Positions 37,106-46,405 of a stretch of DNA of 64,000 nt are shown here, piece by piece. The first letter of the stretch is position 1; each line of letters begins with the position of its first letter. The notes beneath the pieces are model-generated. The model searched no databases, was not told where the DNA came from, and saw only the letters and a list, made by a program, of their open reading frames with translations. A program made the position numbers and the translations under genes. This stretch comes from Neobacillus cucumis (GTDB lineage Bacteria > Bacillota > Bacilli > Bacillales > Cytobacillaceae): NCBI RefSeq assembly GCF_016908975.1, contig NZ_JAFBEX010000006.1:1-64000 (forward strand), written 5' to 3'.

Positions 37106-37145
37106 GGGCAAGACATCATATTTAAAAGTATCTCAAAAAATCCAT

Positions 37146-37400
37146 CAGTATTTAATTAGCCCTGTCTGGATTCCCATAACCTCCAAAAGCGGTTTCCACT
37201 TGGATATAGGAAACTTATTTTCGCCCTCACGCGTACTTGATGCAGTGCAAATCCATATTTACCAATATGCCCAGTTGTGGTTAAAAAAAGTACCCATTTA
37301 CCATTAGAATCCATCTCAAAAGTACGGTAAGCCATCAGAATCCTCACCATGGTCCTTCCAGGAAAGCCCTTCAAAAAAGCACAAAAAATAGCCCTCAAGA
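37146..37400 (-). pseudogene. Frameshifted remnant, unrecognised family
   Basis: Two frames combine into one sensible protein: LSWKDHGEDSDGLPYF, then (shift) EMDSNGKWVLFLTTTGHIGK, YGFALHQVR, then (shift) EGENKFPISKWKPLLEVMGI-QTG. At least two frameshifts are needed. I do not recognise the family. The 5' end runs into the S-element. Confidence 0.5.
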
Positions 37401-37512
37401 TTATTAGTAAATAATCAATGAAGGCATCCAAATAATTCTATATAAAAGGGGGTCTGAAAAAGCTTGTCTTAATAATAAACTCTTATCCTTAAAAAAATCT
37501 TAACATGCAATT
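37383..37512. repeat. S-element copy 4
   Basis: GCCCTCAAGATTATTAGTAA with a weaker stem, then AAAGGGGGTCTGAAAAAGC, TTGTCTTAATAATA and AATCTTAACATGC. It directly precedes an SRPBCC gene on the other strand. Confidence 0.7.
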
Positions 37513-37562
37513 ATTGTTGAAATGATATCAAGCAACAATATTCCACGAAAAACCACTGAAAA

Positions 37563-38006
37563 CTATGAGAATACCAGAATTTTACGTGCGATAGATTCTG
37601 TTAAACGAGATGCTACCTTTGGAACAGCCCATTTAATAATGGGTGTTAACACCGCACCTGATAATCCACCTGCATGAACGTTCACCGTACAAGTCATGGT
37701 TGTTTTACCATTTACATCTTCTGCAGTAAAGTGACCGCTTCCGGTAAAATTATCTGATAAACCTTTTAGTTCAAACTTAACATTTGAAGGTTCATTCCAT
37801 TCAGTAATATCTACCTGCGCTTGTATTGTTTTTTTAATACCTTTCAAACTACCTTCAAATGTCCAAATAGATTGCTTGTCATTTATGATTTCATGTTCTT
37901 TATAGGCTGGTACTGACGTCGCCCATTTTTCAAGATCACTAACATAATCCCAAACTGCTTGTACATCTACTGGAATTTCTACTATATGTGTTCCCGTTGC
38001 CACCAT
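37563..38006 (-). CDS. SRPBCC (CoxG-like) protein
   Basis: 147 residues, START-like fold: HIVEIPVDVQAVWDYVSDLE, then WATSVPAYKEHEII, KFELKGLSDNFTGSGHFTAE and a hydrophobic C-terminal helix (TPIIKWAVPKVASRLTESI). This pattern resembles CoxG/polyketide-cyclase-like proteins. Start MVATGTHIVE is chosen after AAGTGGTGATT; a GTG five codons earlier is possible. Ligand unknown. Confidence 0.78.
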   Translation of the reverse strand: MVATGTHIVEIPVDVQAVWDYVSDLEKWATSVPAYKEHEIINDKQSIWTFEGSLKGIKKTIQAQVDITEWNEPSNVKFELKGLSDNFTGSGHFTAEDVNGKTTMTCTVNVHAGGLSGAVLTPIIKWAVPKVASRLTESIARKILVFS

Positions 38007-38124
38007 AATCACCACTTTCACTATGTATGAATTGTAAATTTACATTTCTACAAAATAATTATTACATAAAAAGCATAAACTTACACCACTGATTATACAT
38101 AGCTTTCCTTTAATCATGGGTGAC

Positions 38125-38173
38125 TCATGGGGACGGTTCTTCTGATTCGGAATCACGAGAACCGTCCCCATGA
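38125..38173. repeat. GGGGACGGTTCT palindrome, full copy
   Basis: TCATGGGGACGGTTCT ... AGAACCGTCCCCATGA with a central GATTCGGAATC. Two mismatches in the inner stem (TCTGATTC against GAATCACG). Confidence 0.85.
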
Positions 38174-38371
38174 TTCTTTTGAATAACGAATTGGTCTAGT
38201 CCCTTACCTTTCTGAATAATTCGATGAAAAACAAAGATAAATAGAGAAATAAGGAGATAATACTACATTTCATTCGCTTACATAGTCATTGTTTCCGTTT
38301 TCTTGAACTTTGTCAAAAGTTAACCAACATATTATCATGAATTCATAATCAATTAACAGGAGGTCAACAAA

Positions 38372-38473
38372 ATGAAAAAATTCTTTAAATTAATTTCAGC
38401 AGTAAAATTGGACTTAGCAGACTCCATGAACAAATACGGATCAGAACGTGTGAAAGCGTACATTCATTTTTAA
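38372..38473 (+). CDS. Small basic peptide, hypothetical
   Basis: 33 residues, MKKFFKLISAVKLDLADSMN and on to AYIHF. It has an excellent AGGAGG site 8 nt upstream, a promoter-sized AT-rich leader and a terminator at 38541. The amphipathic, Lys/Phe-rich N-terminus could associate with the membrane. Not recognised. Confidence 0.5.
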   Translation: MKKFFKLISAVKLDLADSMNKYGSERVKAYIHF

Positions 38474-38540
38474 TATCAGGAGCCAATCAATCTCATCAAG
38501 TTAGGATGGTTTATAATTGTCTAAATATATTAAATATTAC

Positions 38541-38589
38541 CCTTGCAACCTGTTCCATAAATAAAATGAGAATAGGTTGTATTTTTTTT
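38541..38589 (+). terminator. Terminator hairpin
   Basis: GCAACCTGTTC ... GAGAATAGGTTGT followed by eight T. Confidence 0.75.
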
Positions 38590-38639
38590 ATGTTGCTTTC
38601 TCTCATATCTTTCAACAAATCTAGACTGATTTCACTTGA

Positions 38640-38770
38640 ACTAACAAGATTCTATTCAATTCCCACATTTTCCACATTAAACAAACGTTTAATTAAAAAT
38701 GAGCTCAACCTGCTCCATTGCTGAAAGGCTCGCTCCGAACCTCTAAAAAAAATGTCAGGGATTGACTCCT
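38640..38770. repeat. U-block (AAACGTTTAATTAAA), copy at 38.7 kb
   Basis: GATTCTATTCAATTCCCACA, AAACAAACGTTTAATTAAAA, ATGAGCTCAACCTGCTC, CTCCGAACCTCTAAAAAAA. Matched at 55240-55365. The AAACGTTTAATTAAA motif is also the end of the long S-elements (13366, 28366), so U-blocks are probably the distal half of that family. Confidence 0.65.
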
Positions 38771-38880
38771 CTAATTTGAATGACCATGGCACTAATAGAA
38801 AAATGAACCATTGAGGATATGTGCGAATGAACAATTACTGCAATCGAGTTCCACTATATAACGTGATTTTTTCTCCTTCG

Positions 38881-39978
38881 TCATATGGCCACCTCGAATA
38901 GGACTGCTAATCCGATTCCTCCACCGCTGCCTATTGCCGCTAGTACATATTTAACATTCTCTCGTCTTTGAACTTCGTAGAACAGCCTCGTGATCAAGAT
39001 ACTTCCCGAAGCTCCATAAGGATGTCCTAACGTTAAAGCTCCTCCGCGAACATTTATTTTGTCACAAGGAATAGAAAGTTCTTTCATACAGGCGACGATC
39101 TTCGAAGAGAAAGCTTCGTTTATTTCAATTAAGTCAATATCCGCAATAGTTAACCGGTTTCTTTTTAATAAGGCTTGAATAGCCGGAATTGGGGCTGCCC
39201 CGGGATAATGTGGATGGACACCTGAGATTTCACTATCCAAAAATCGCAGGATAGGCCGGAAACCATTATTTAAAGCCATACTTTCTTCCATGACAAGAAC
39301 AGCTGAAGCTCCGTCATGAATACCGCAACTGTTCGCTGCTGTAACCGTACCGTTCCTTTTAAATATGGGCTTCGCCCTATTTAATAGTAATTCCAGCTTT
39401 CTTTTCCTCAATAGTTCTTCATCCTGATGGTAATCCCCAATCGGAATGATCTCCTGAGTAAAATACCCTTTTTCATACGCCTCCCAGCTACGCTTGTAAC
39501 TTAATAGTGCATATTCATCTTGCATTTCTTTTGAAATAGCATATTTTTCTGCCACATATTCTGCGGCAACGCCCATATCGGGGTCACCCATTTTTTCAGG
39601 AGAAAATCTCGCTCTTGCTGGAAACGGAGAGGTGCTCGTGCTTTCTACACCACCAGCAATGTAACAGCGGCCAGCTCCACCTTGGATATAGTAACATGCC
39701 ATTCGAATCGCTTCTAACCCTGCACTGCATTGACGGTCAATGGTAAGTCCCGTTACAGAGAGAGGTAATCCTGCTTCTAATGCAGCCAACCGGGCTACGT
39801 TTCCACCGGGTCCAACAACATTCCCCAAAATGATGTCATCCATCTTTTCTTCTAATCCATGCGCTAAATGCTGGAGAAGAGGAACGGCAAGCTCATGTGG
39901 CTGAATATCCCGTAACATTCCATTCACTTTTCCAATTGGTGTACGTTTCGCATGGACAATGACGGCTCTTTTAATCAC
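38881..39978 (-). CDS. yhfS: Thiolase-family acetyl-CoA acyltransferase, YhfS-like
   Basis: 365 residues. Nucleophile region TIDRQCSAGLEAIRMA, then INEAFSSKIVA and the His-loop LGHPYGASGS are present. The second catalytic Cys, normally in CIGGG near the C-terminus, is missing: the text is AAIGSGGGIG. It may therefore be a synthase-like or altered thiolase. Overlaps the acyl-CoA ligase stop by 8 nt. In B. subtilis yhfS sits with yhfT and the bioY gene yhfU in this same order. Confidence 0.85.
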   Translation of the reverse strand: MIKRAVIVHAKRTPIGKVNGMLRDIQPHELAVPLLQHLAHGLEEKMDDIILGNVVGPGGNVARLAALEAGLPLSVTGLTIDRQCSAGLEAIRMACYYIQGGAGRCYIAGGVESTSTSPFPARARFSPEKMGDPDMGVAAEYVAEKYAISKEMQDEYALLSYKRSWEAYEKGYFTQEIIPIGDYHQDEELLRKRKLELLLNRAKPIFKRNGTVTAANSCGIHDGASAVLVMEESMALNNGFRPILRFLDSEISGVHPHYPGAAPIPAIQALLKRNRLTIADIDLIEINEAFSSKIVACMKELSIPCDKINVRGGALTLGHPYGASGSILITRLFYEVQRRENVKYVLAAIGSGGGIGLAVLFEVAI

Positions 39979-41437
39979 TGGTCACCTCGCTTTCGATGTG
40001 TTTTTTTAGCTCAGCACGAGCAATCTTTCCGCTCGTGGTATAGGGCATATCAGATAGAAAAAACCATTTGCGAGGAATTTTATAAGAAGCCAAATACTTC
40101 ATACAAAGTCTTTTTAACTCTAATGGACTGCCCTTTCCCTTCACTGCCGCAGCCACAACCTGACCCCAATATGAATCTGGCAGACCAATGACAGCCACTT
40201 CCTCGACATCCGGATGCAAGGAAATCACTTTCTCTATTTCTTCAGGAAAAATATTGATTCCTCCATATAAAATCATATTTTGCTCACGGCCCGTAATGTA
40301 TAGATAGCCATCTTCGTCAAAATAGCCCATATCATGGACCGTAGCCCATCCCTCTTCATCCTGAATAGAATGAACGGCCCCATCGTGATCCATGTATCCA
40401 TTTATGATCAGTCCACTTCTTACATAGATCTTTCCAACCTTATTGGGCTTTGCTAAAACCTGATCTTGCTGCCGTATTTGTACCTCTACGCCGTAACAAG
40501 GCTTCCCGACGGTTGCTGCCTTTTGCCTCCCATCGTGTTCAGAAAGTACAGTAACGAAACTCAATTCACTGGCTCCATAAAACTCATACATAGTCATATT
40601 TGGAAAAATGTTATAGATTTCCAATTTCGATCTTTCAGACCACTTCGCACCCGATGAAAGAAGTTTTATAAACTTATGTATTTGAATTCCTTGTTTCAGG
40701 AATGCTTCTATCATTACTGGAACCACATACATCGTGGTAATGGGATAAGATTGTATCCATGAATGCCCTTCAATAGGAGAAAATTTGTCTAATAGATACA
40801 CGGTTCCCCCTAAATACAAAGTGCTAATAGCTCCATAAAGAAAGTGAGAATGGATTAAGGCTCCAGGAATTAAAACATGATCATATTCATTTATTTCAAA
40901 ATCAAGACGGTTACAATCAAAGCTCGCTATCCATGAATCCTGGGAACGAACAAACGCTTTTGGATTGCCGGTTGTGCCAGAAGTGAAGCCCATATAAAAA
41001 GGCAAATTTTCTTGAGTAGACCTCATGATGTTCGTTTCAAACCGGGATATCTCCCGTAAACTGTCATCCCAACTCATTAGATTTAGAATACTATCTTTCA
41101 TCTGATTGTACATTTCTCTTGTTGTGACAATGATCGAAGGATTGGAAAGTTTTATTCTCTGTTCTAATTCAGTTGTTTTCCATTTCAAATCATAGGGAAC
41201 TGCAATCCAGCCAGCCTTGGATGCACCTGCAAAGAGTTGCAGGAAAGGAAGTCCATTAGGCAGAAGGATTCCGATTGTTTTATTTTCTGAATGAAGTGAG
41301 GAAAGCCAATTTGCCGTTTGATTGACCCATTCACTCCATTTTTGATAATTGATTTGTTGATGATTTGTATGGATGGCTATTTTGTTGGGGAAAATTTTAG
41401 CGGAAGTATCATATGATTCCGTTATATTGCCCATCAT
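39971..41437 (-). CDS. yhfT: AMP-forming acyl-CoA ligase, YhfT-like
   Basis: 488 residues of the ANL superfamily. The P-loop-like YMGFTSGTTGNPKAF, EFYGASELSFV, the hinge TGREQNMILYGGINIFPEEIE and the C-terminal catalytic Lys in TTSGKIARAELKKH are all present. It activates a carboxylic acid, probably a fatty or dicarboxylic acid, to the CoA ester. The ribosome site AGAGGTGATA suits the ATG two codons into the open frame. Co-transcribed with bioY and the thiolase. Confidence 0.88.
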   Translation of the reverse strand: MMGNITESYDTSAKIFPNKIAIHTNHQQINYQKWSEWVNQTANWLSSLHSENKTIGILLPNGLPFLQLFAGASKAGWIAVPYDLKWKTTELEQRIKLSNPSIIVTTREMYNQMKDSILNLMSWDDSLREISRFETNIMRSTQENLPFYMGFTSGTTGNPKAFVRSQDSWIASFDCNRLDFEINEYDHVLIPGALIHSHFLYGAISTLYLGGTVYLLDKFSPIEGHSWIQSYPITTMYVVPVMIEAFLKQGIQIHKFIKLLSSGAKWSERSKLEIYNIFPNMTMYEFYGASELSFVTVLSEHDGRQKAATVGKPCYGVEVQIRQQDQVLAKPNKVGKIYVRSGLIINGYMDHDGAVHSIQDEEGWATVHDMGYFDEDGYLYITGREQNMILYGGINIFPEEIEKVISLHPDVEEVAVIGLPDSYWGQVVAAAVKGKGSPLELKRLCMKYLASYKIPRKWFFLSDMPYTTSGKIARAELKKHIESEVTSD

Positions 41438-41454
41438 TATCACCTCTATAAGAA

Positions 41455-41582
41455 AAGCGCAAGGCGCTTAGTTTATCGGCGACAAGCACAAGACGAGCCG
41501 GCCGAAAGGTTGTTTTTTAACCTTTTGGACGGATTGGCTTGTGACCTCGAGCCGATGGCGCCTAGAGCTAGACCAATCTCAA
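41455..41582. repeat. Intergenic Bacillus-type dispersed repeat
   Basis: GCGCAAGGCGCTTAG, GGCGACAAGCACAAGACGAG, the hairpin CCGAAAGGTT-gttttttAACCTTTTGG, GGCTTGTGACCTCGAGCCGA and TGGCGCCTAGAGC. The pattern matches a common high-GC intergenic repeat I recall from Bacillus genomes. It lies inside the bioY operon and may form a strong RNA structure between the genes. Confidence 0.65.
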
Positions 41583-41642
41583 AGTTAAAATTTATACATT
41601 CTTATCTTTTAAAAAAAGACACATCAAGGTGTCTCTTTAGAC

Positions 41643-42218
41643 TTAAATATTCTTCGTTACATTTGAGTAGCTCGCAGCTAGTGATCTTGAAAAAACGGGG
41701 TGCTTTCTTAGTCTATAAACTAAAATCGAAGCTAGTACAGCTTTTAACACATCACCAGGAATGTAAATTAAACTTACTTTTACAGCATTTAATACTGAAA
41801 TGTGCATAATCAATGCTTGAACAGGGATACCAATTAAATAGACAAGCAGGATTCCAACTGTCAGATTAATTGATAAAACATGTTGTAGTTTTAAATTTTC
41901 TATACGTGATAATAGATATCCAATAACGAATGCTGTAATAGGCCAAGAAATTAAATAACCAACACTCGGTCCAACAAATACACTTAATCCGCCTCGACCT
42001 CCCGATAAAAGAGGTACTCCAACAGCAACTAGCAGTAAAAAGACAGTTTGGCTCATGGCTCCTAATCTTGCCCCTAATACTCCACCTGCAAGAAGAACAC
42101 CTAGTGTTTGCAGTGTAATAGGTACGGGTGTAAACGACAGAGTAATAGGCGGAACGATACCTAGAGCACCCATGACAGCAGCAAACACCGCTACAAAGGT
42201 CATTTCTTTAAGTTTCAT
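41643..42218 (-). CDS. bioY: Biotin transporter BioY (ECF S-component)
   Basis: 191 residues with six helices. ITLSFTPVPITLQTLGVLLA and VGVPLLSGGRGGLSVFVGPS-VGYL are the BioY signature. It binds biotin with high affinity and works with ECF EcfT/A or alone. First gene of the operon, directly under a BirA box. B. subtilis yhfU is the counterpart. Confidence 0.95.
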   Translation of the reverse strand: MKLKEMTFVAVFAAVMGALGIVPPITLSFTPVPITLQTLGVLLAGGVLGARLGAMSQTVFLLLVAVGVPLLSGGRGGLSVFVGPSVGYLISWPITAFVIGYLLSRIENLKLQHVLSINLTVGILLVYLIGIPVQALIMHISVLNAVKVSLIYIPGDVLKAVLASILVYRLRKHPVFSRSLAASYSNVTKNI

Positions 42219-42262
42219 TTTTACATTCTCCTCAAAATAAATATGTAATTAATTCCATTATG

Positions 42263-42291
42263 ATAATATTCAATTTTATATTAATTGTCAA
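42263..42291 (-). promoter_or_regulatory. Sigma-A promoter of bioY operon
   Basis: Minus strand TTGACA (42286-42291), 17-nt spacer, TATTAT (42263-42268). Confidence 0.85.
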
Positions 42292-42315
42292 CCTAATAAT
42301 AAATTAAGTTGACAA
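42285..42315. promoter_or_regulatory. BirA operator
   Basis: TTGTCAAC-N15-GTTGACAA, perfect 8-bp arms, against the Bacillus BirA pattern TTGTTAAC-N15-GTTAACAA. One arm is the -35 box of the bioY promoter, so biotin-loaded BirA would block it. Confidence 0.88.
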
Positions 42316-42370
42316 TCTATGTTTGTTTTGAGTAATAAATGAAGTTGTGCTCATTTGACCAAAGAATACA

Positions 42371-42400
42371 AAAAAGGGCTTGGCAGGCCAAACCCTTTTT
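42371..42400. terminator. Hairpin between bioY and array 2
   Basis: AAAAAGGGCTTGG-ca-GGCCAAACCCTTTTT, symmetrical with A and T runs. Confidence 0.7.
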
Positions 42401-42463
42401 GTTCATATAGCAAATTAGCACATTCCACATGTTATGGAATGGTGCTGTACCTGTATTTCATAA

Positions 42464-42525
42464 AAAACCTCATGTACTTATGGTACGGTTCACCGCACCT
42501 GTTTAAGCGGCAGTTTTTATAAAAA
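42464..42525. repeat. T-element at the left of array 2
   Basis: AAAAAACCTCATGTACTTAT, GGTACGGTTCACCGCACCTG, TTTAAGCGGCAGTTTTT. Almost identical to 51994-52057, upstream of the NERD gene. Here it runs directly into the last codons of that gene (from 42537). Confidence 0.85.
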
Positions 42526-42536
42526 ATACTAGTCTT

Positions 42537-42569
42537 ATCGCAGTTGGAAAAACAAGTGATTCCTATTAT
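42537..42569 (+). pseudogene. Last codons of a NERD nuclease gene (deletion scar)
   Basis: TTATCGCAGTTGGAAAAACA and on to CCTATTATAAATAA equals the final coding bases and stop of the NERD gene at 53016-53054 (IAVGKTSDSYYK-stop). The remaining 870 bp of coding sequence are missing. Confidence 0.85.
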
Positions 42570-42599
42570 AAATAATTTTTGTTTTGATGAAAGATTGGT

Positions 42600-43838
42600 C
42601 TTTCTTCGGACATAGTAACACTTTTTGGGATTGCACTTGTCGGAAGTTTACTTGGCTTCAGACATCACTTCTTTTTGCCTTGCTTTGTCCGATGTTCACT
42701 CGACTTCGGACATAACTTCATCTTAATGGTACTGCTTTGTCCGATGTTCACCCGACTTCGGACACCACCTCATCTTTTTGGTACTGCTTTGTCCGATGTT
42801 CACCCGACTTCGGACACCACCTCATCTTTTTGGTACTGCTTTGTCCGATGTTCACCCGACTTCGGACACCACTTCATCTTTTTGGTACTGCTTTGTCCGA
42901 TGTTCAATCGGCTTCGGACATAACTTCATCTTAATGGTACTGCTTTGTCCGATGTTCACCCGACTTCGGACACCACCTCATCTTTTTGGTACTGCTTTGT
43001 CCGATGTTCACCCGACTTCGGACACCGCCTCATCTTTTTGGTACTGCCTTGTCCAATGTTCACCCAACTTCAGACACCGCTTCATCTTTTTGATACTGCT
43101 TTGTCCGATGTTCACTCGACTTCGGACATAGCTTCATCTTTTGGGCCTTCCCTTGTCCGATGTTCAATCAGCTTCGGACCCACCTCATCTTTTTGGTACT
43201 ACCTTGTCCGATGTTCAATCGGCTTCGGACATAACTTCATCTTAATGGTACTGCTTTGTCCGATGTTCACCCGACTTCGGACACCACCTCATCTTTTTGG
43301 TACTGCTTTGTCCGATGTTCACCCGACTTCGGACACCGCCTCATCTTTTTGGTACTGCCTTGTCCAATGTTCACCCAACTTCAGACACCGCTTCATCTTT
43401 TTGATACTGCTTTGTCCGATGTTCACTCGACTTCGGACATAGCTTCATCTTTTAGGCCTTCCCTTGGCCGATGTCACTCGGCTTCGGACATAGCTTCATC
43501 TTTTGGGCCTTCCCTTGACCGATGTTCACTCGGCTTCGGACATAGCTTCATCTTTTAGGCCTTCCCTTGGCCGATGTTCACTCAACTTCGGACACCATCT
43601 TATCTTCTTGATACTGCTTTGTCCGATGTTCACTCGGCTTCGGACACCACCTCATCTTTTTGGTACTACCTTGTCCGATGTTCACTCGGCTTCGGACATA
43701 ACTTCATCTTAATGGTACTGCTTTGTCCGATGTTCACCCGACTTCGGACACCACACATCTTTTTGGTACTGCTTTGTCCGATGTTCACCCGACTTCGGAC
43801 ACCACCTCATCTTTTTGGTACTGCCTTGTCTAAAGTTG
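42600..43838. repeat. Hairpin-repeat array 2, about 23 units of 52 bp
   Basis: Unit: linker TTTTTGGTACTGCT, stem TGTCCGA, loop TGTTCACCCGACT, stem TCGGACA, then CCACCTCATC. Starts at 42738, 42790, 42842 and 42894 give an exact 52-bp period. The first unit is diverged (CGGAAGTTTACTTGGCTTC), as in array 3. A block of about five units (42897-43142) is repeated almost perfectly 311 bp later, a recent internal duplication. Confidence 0.95.
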
Positions 43839-43845
43839 AGCAGAT

Positions 43846-43898
43846 GTAAAAAATTGCCCCTACTTATGATACGGTTCACCGTACTTATTTAAGGGCAG
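43846..43898. repeat. T-element at the right end of array 2
   Basis: AAATTGCCCCTACTTATGA, TACGGT-TC-ACCGTA, CTTATTTAAGGGCAGTTTTT. Outer TGCCC/GGGCA stem, perfect inner palindrome and terminal T-run: the best-formed copy. Confidence 0.85.
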
Positions 43899-44049
43899 TT
43901 TTTGTTCAGTTATTAACATGTAGTTTCTGAATTTCTACGATAAAAAAACGTAAGGACGCTAATTAGAACCTTAATCAGATGGACTCATTTGCCTAGTAAA
44001 TAATTGGTCAGGATCACCGAACTTCTATTGTGGAATTAATTCTAGTAAC

Positions 44050-44310
44050 CTATTTAATAGCTTCTTTCATTCCAAGATTTTCAATTTTAAGGAGGTATCT
44101 AGTCACAGCCTCTGTTAACATTGGCACATTATTTAGGTTTATACCCCAAACCTTTTCATATGCAAGAACAGAAATAACGATTTGCTTTAAACCACTCTCT
44201 GTTCCGTCGTAGTTTTGCCATAAAGATTTATATAGGTCTAAAATATCTTGATCATCCTTCAGTTGAATTTCTTCTTCATCACCTCTTTTTCCCCAGTATC
44301 TGTCCGTCAT
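44050..44310 (-). pseudogene. C-terminal fragment resembling tagaturonate reductase (UxaB)
   Basis: 86 codons: RYWGKRGDEEEIQLKDDQDI, DLYKSLWQNYDGTESGLKQI, KVWGINLNNVPMLTEAVTRY, GMKEAI. The order of D-D, W, LN-VP-LTEAV and GM-EA matches what I recall of the UxaB C-terminus. About 400 upstream codons are absent and no ribosome site precedes the ATG. Confidence 0.6.
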
Positions 44311-44392
44311 CCACTCTATGAAGGATAGAATCCTGCTTTAAATCCAGCAATCTGTCTTTATTCCATAGTAAACTCTAGGATAAAAGTGAAAA

Positions 44393-44426
44393 GTAAAAAG
44401 CACGGGAGCGTTCCCATGCTTTTTTA
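44393..44426 (-). terminator. Terminator of FAH-family gene
   Basis: AAAAGCATGGG-aacgct-CCCGTGCTTTTT on the minus strand, overlapping the stop. Confidence 0.85.
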
Positions 44427-45251
44427 GCGGCCGAACTCGGCCCCTTCTTCTTTTGTTAATACATAATTACATAGTTTACCGATATTCTGTACTTCCACCG
44501 TTACCACATCGCCCGCTTTCATTGGACAGCTGCCAGATGGTGAACCAGTAGCCAAAACATCACCAGGCTCCAGAGTCATAATCTGTGAAACCCAGCTGAT
44601 AAGGAAAGGAATGGAGAGTGACATCTGATTCGTATTGCCATCTTGCACGATTTTTCCGTTTAACGTTGTAACGATTCGTAAATGAGTTGGATCAAGACCT
44701 GTCACAATCCACGGCCCCAATGGTCCAAACGTGTCAAAACCTTTGCCGCGTGTAAACTGGGGATCCGTTTTTGTAAGATCTCTTGCCGTTACATCATTAA
44801 AGATCGTACAGCCAAAAACATAATCCAATGCTTCTTCTTCTTTTATATTTTTACCACGTTTCCCAATGACCAGGGCTACTTCCCCTTCCATTTCTACCTG
44901 CTTGGTTAAATCACTTGACGGAAGAATGATATCCCCTTCATTTGGAATCAAGGAAGAGGCGGGTTTTAAGAACATAAATGGTTCTTTGAGGTTAGCTTTT
45001 CCCCCGGTCTCCCTTGCATGATCAGCATATGTCCAGCCAAAATTAATCACCTTTGAGGGTGACACAGGCGCTAACACTTTGACATCACTAATTTTAAGTC
45101 TTATACCATCATATTTTAGTTCGTTATTTACAATATCAGTAAACTCACTGGACAATTGTAAAATTTCGTTACCCTCAACCATTCCGTAACATACTTTACC
45201 GTTATCATTCTGATAACGAACGATCGTTTGTGTTTTTTGTAAAACCTTCAT
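44424..45251 (-). CDS. Fumarylacetoacetate hydrolase family protein
   Basis: 275 residues. Metal-binding set: VEMEGEVALVIGKR (Glu-x-Glu), the FGWTYADHA loop, GCTIFNDVTARDL, and GPWIVTGLD with SIPFLISWVSQIMTLEPGDV near the C-terminus. This group includes acylpyruvases, 2-keto-acid hydratases and oxaloacetate decarboxylases. Its place beside the asparagine/aspartate genes makes an oxaloacetate-type substrate possible, but there is no direct sign. Confidence 0.85.
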   Translation of the reverse strand: MKVLQKTQTIVRYQNDNGKVCYGMVEGNEILQLSSEFTDIVNNELKYDGIRLKISDVKVLAPVSPSKVINFGWTYADHARETGGKANLKEPFMFLKPASSLIPNEGDIILPSSDLTKQVEMEGEVALVIGKRGKNIKEEEALDYVFGCTIFNDVTARDLTKTDPQFTRGKGFDTFGPLGPWIVTGLDPTHLRIVTTLNGKIVQDGNTNQMSLSIPFLISWVSQIMTLEPGDVLATGSPSGSCPMKAGDVVTVEVQNIGKLCNYVLTKEEGAEFGR

Positions 45252-45333
45252 TAGCGTACCTACCCCATGTATGGATGTATCTTGTCTCGTGTCCTTATAA
45301 AGACAGAAATAAATATTTTTTCGCTCTCGAATA

Positions 45334-46371
45334 TTAAAGCAAACGAATAAGTGGTTCTATTTCAATATCGTCTTCTTGATCTGATTTGGCGGTTAAGTCC
45401 TCTGCCATTGGTGTTTCAATGATTTTCTTAACCTGTTCCAGAGAATGAGTTTGTCCCAATGCCCACATTAATTTGGGAACGATGGCTTCTGTATTCATAT
45501 CCCCAGATAAAATAACTTGATGCTGAGCTACCTTACGGCCCACTTCATATAAAAGCAGGTCTTCCCCTTCTTCCAGGCATTGCGTTGTGATAACGACCGC
45601 AATCCCCTTTTCCGTAAGCTCTTGGATTTTTGAAAGTAAGTTCCTTCCTTCAAAAGGCAAGCCGCCGTTTCCAAAGCTTTCAATGATAATTCCTTTATAT
45701 AAATCTTTTAGACAATCAAAAGTCTCAGGCTTCATACCAGGATATAATTTCATCAGAAATACATCGGTACATAAGTTAGCATGAAAAGAAAACTTTTTTG
45801 AGGCACGAACAGGTTTCCATTTATAGTTAATTTCATTTCTACCTACGTAAGCTACATACGGATGGTTAATACTTTCAAATGCATCATAACTTTTTGTTCT
45901 CATTTTGACTGCTCTTGTTCCAAGAATGACCCGGCCATCAAATAGGACAAATACTCCGCCAATATCTTCACAAGCAAACCGTAGAGCATCGGAAACATTT
46001 TTTTTCGCATCCGTTTGTTTGAAGCTGATCGGGACCTGCGATCCGGTCAGCACAACCGGTTTTTCCAGCCCCTGCAGCATATAAGAGAGGGCTGAGGATG
46101 TATACGCTAACGTATCTGTTCCATGTGTAATGACAAATCCGTCATAATCATGATAATGGGTATAGACGGCCTCAGCGATCTTTATCCATTGCTCTGGCTG
46201 CAAATTGGTACTATCAATATTCATTAAGATTCTACCGTCAACATGTACATCACTTGATGTTTCTGGTAAGTAGTTCAACATTTCTTCAACAGATAATTCT
46301 GGAACCAGCCCCTCATTCCTCTCTACTGAGGCAATAGTTCCACCGGTAGCAAGCAATAAAATCTTCTTCAC
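45334..46371 (-). CDS. ansA: L-asparaginase, type I (copy 1)
   Basis: 345 residues hydrolysing asparagine to aspartate and ammonia. [16 protein letters not shown] holds the first catalytic Thr, and [14 protein letters not shown] the second site with the Thr-Asp pair. Start is a GTG ([11 protein letters not shown]) with ATGGAGAT 7 nt upstream; the copy at 48527 uses ATG at the same place. It is divergent from ansR and under paired operators. About 80 percent similar to copy 2 by eye. Confidence 0.93.
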   Translation of the reverse strand: MKKILLLATGGTIASVERNEGLVPELSVEEMLNYLPETSSDVHVDGRILMNIDSTNLQPEQWIKIAEAVYTHYHDYDGFVITHGTDTLAYTSSALSYMLQGLEKPVVLTGSQVPISFKQTDAKKNVSDALRFACEDIGGVFVLFDGRVILGTRAVKMRTKSYDAFESINHPYVAYVGRNEINYKWKPVRASKKFSFHANLCTDVFLMKLYPGMKPETFDCLKDLYKGIIIESFGNGGLPFEGRNLLSKIQELTEKGIAVVITTQCLEEGEDLLLYEVGRKVAQHQVILSGDMNTEAIVPKLMWALGQTHSLEQVKKIIETPMAEDLTAKSDQEDDIEIEPLIRLL

Positions 46372-46405
46372 AAGCAACATCTCCATTGAAAAGAATGGTC
46401 AGATT

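Noticed and set aside
37156..37431. An intact 91-codon minus-strand gene
   Set aside because: The coherent protein needs at least two frameshifts across this stretch, so it is listed as a remnant instead.
42600..43849. Open frames up to 165 codons in array 2 (and similar ones at 53063-54631)
   Set aside because: Same reason: repeat-derived frames with no ribosome site and arbitrary ends.
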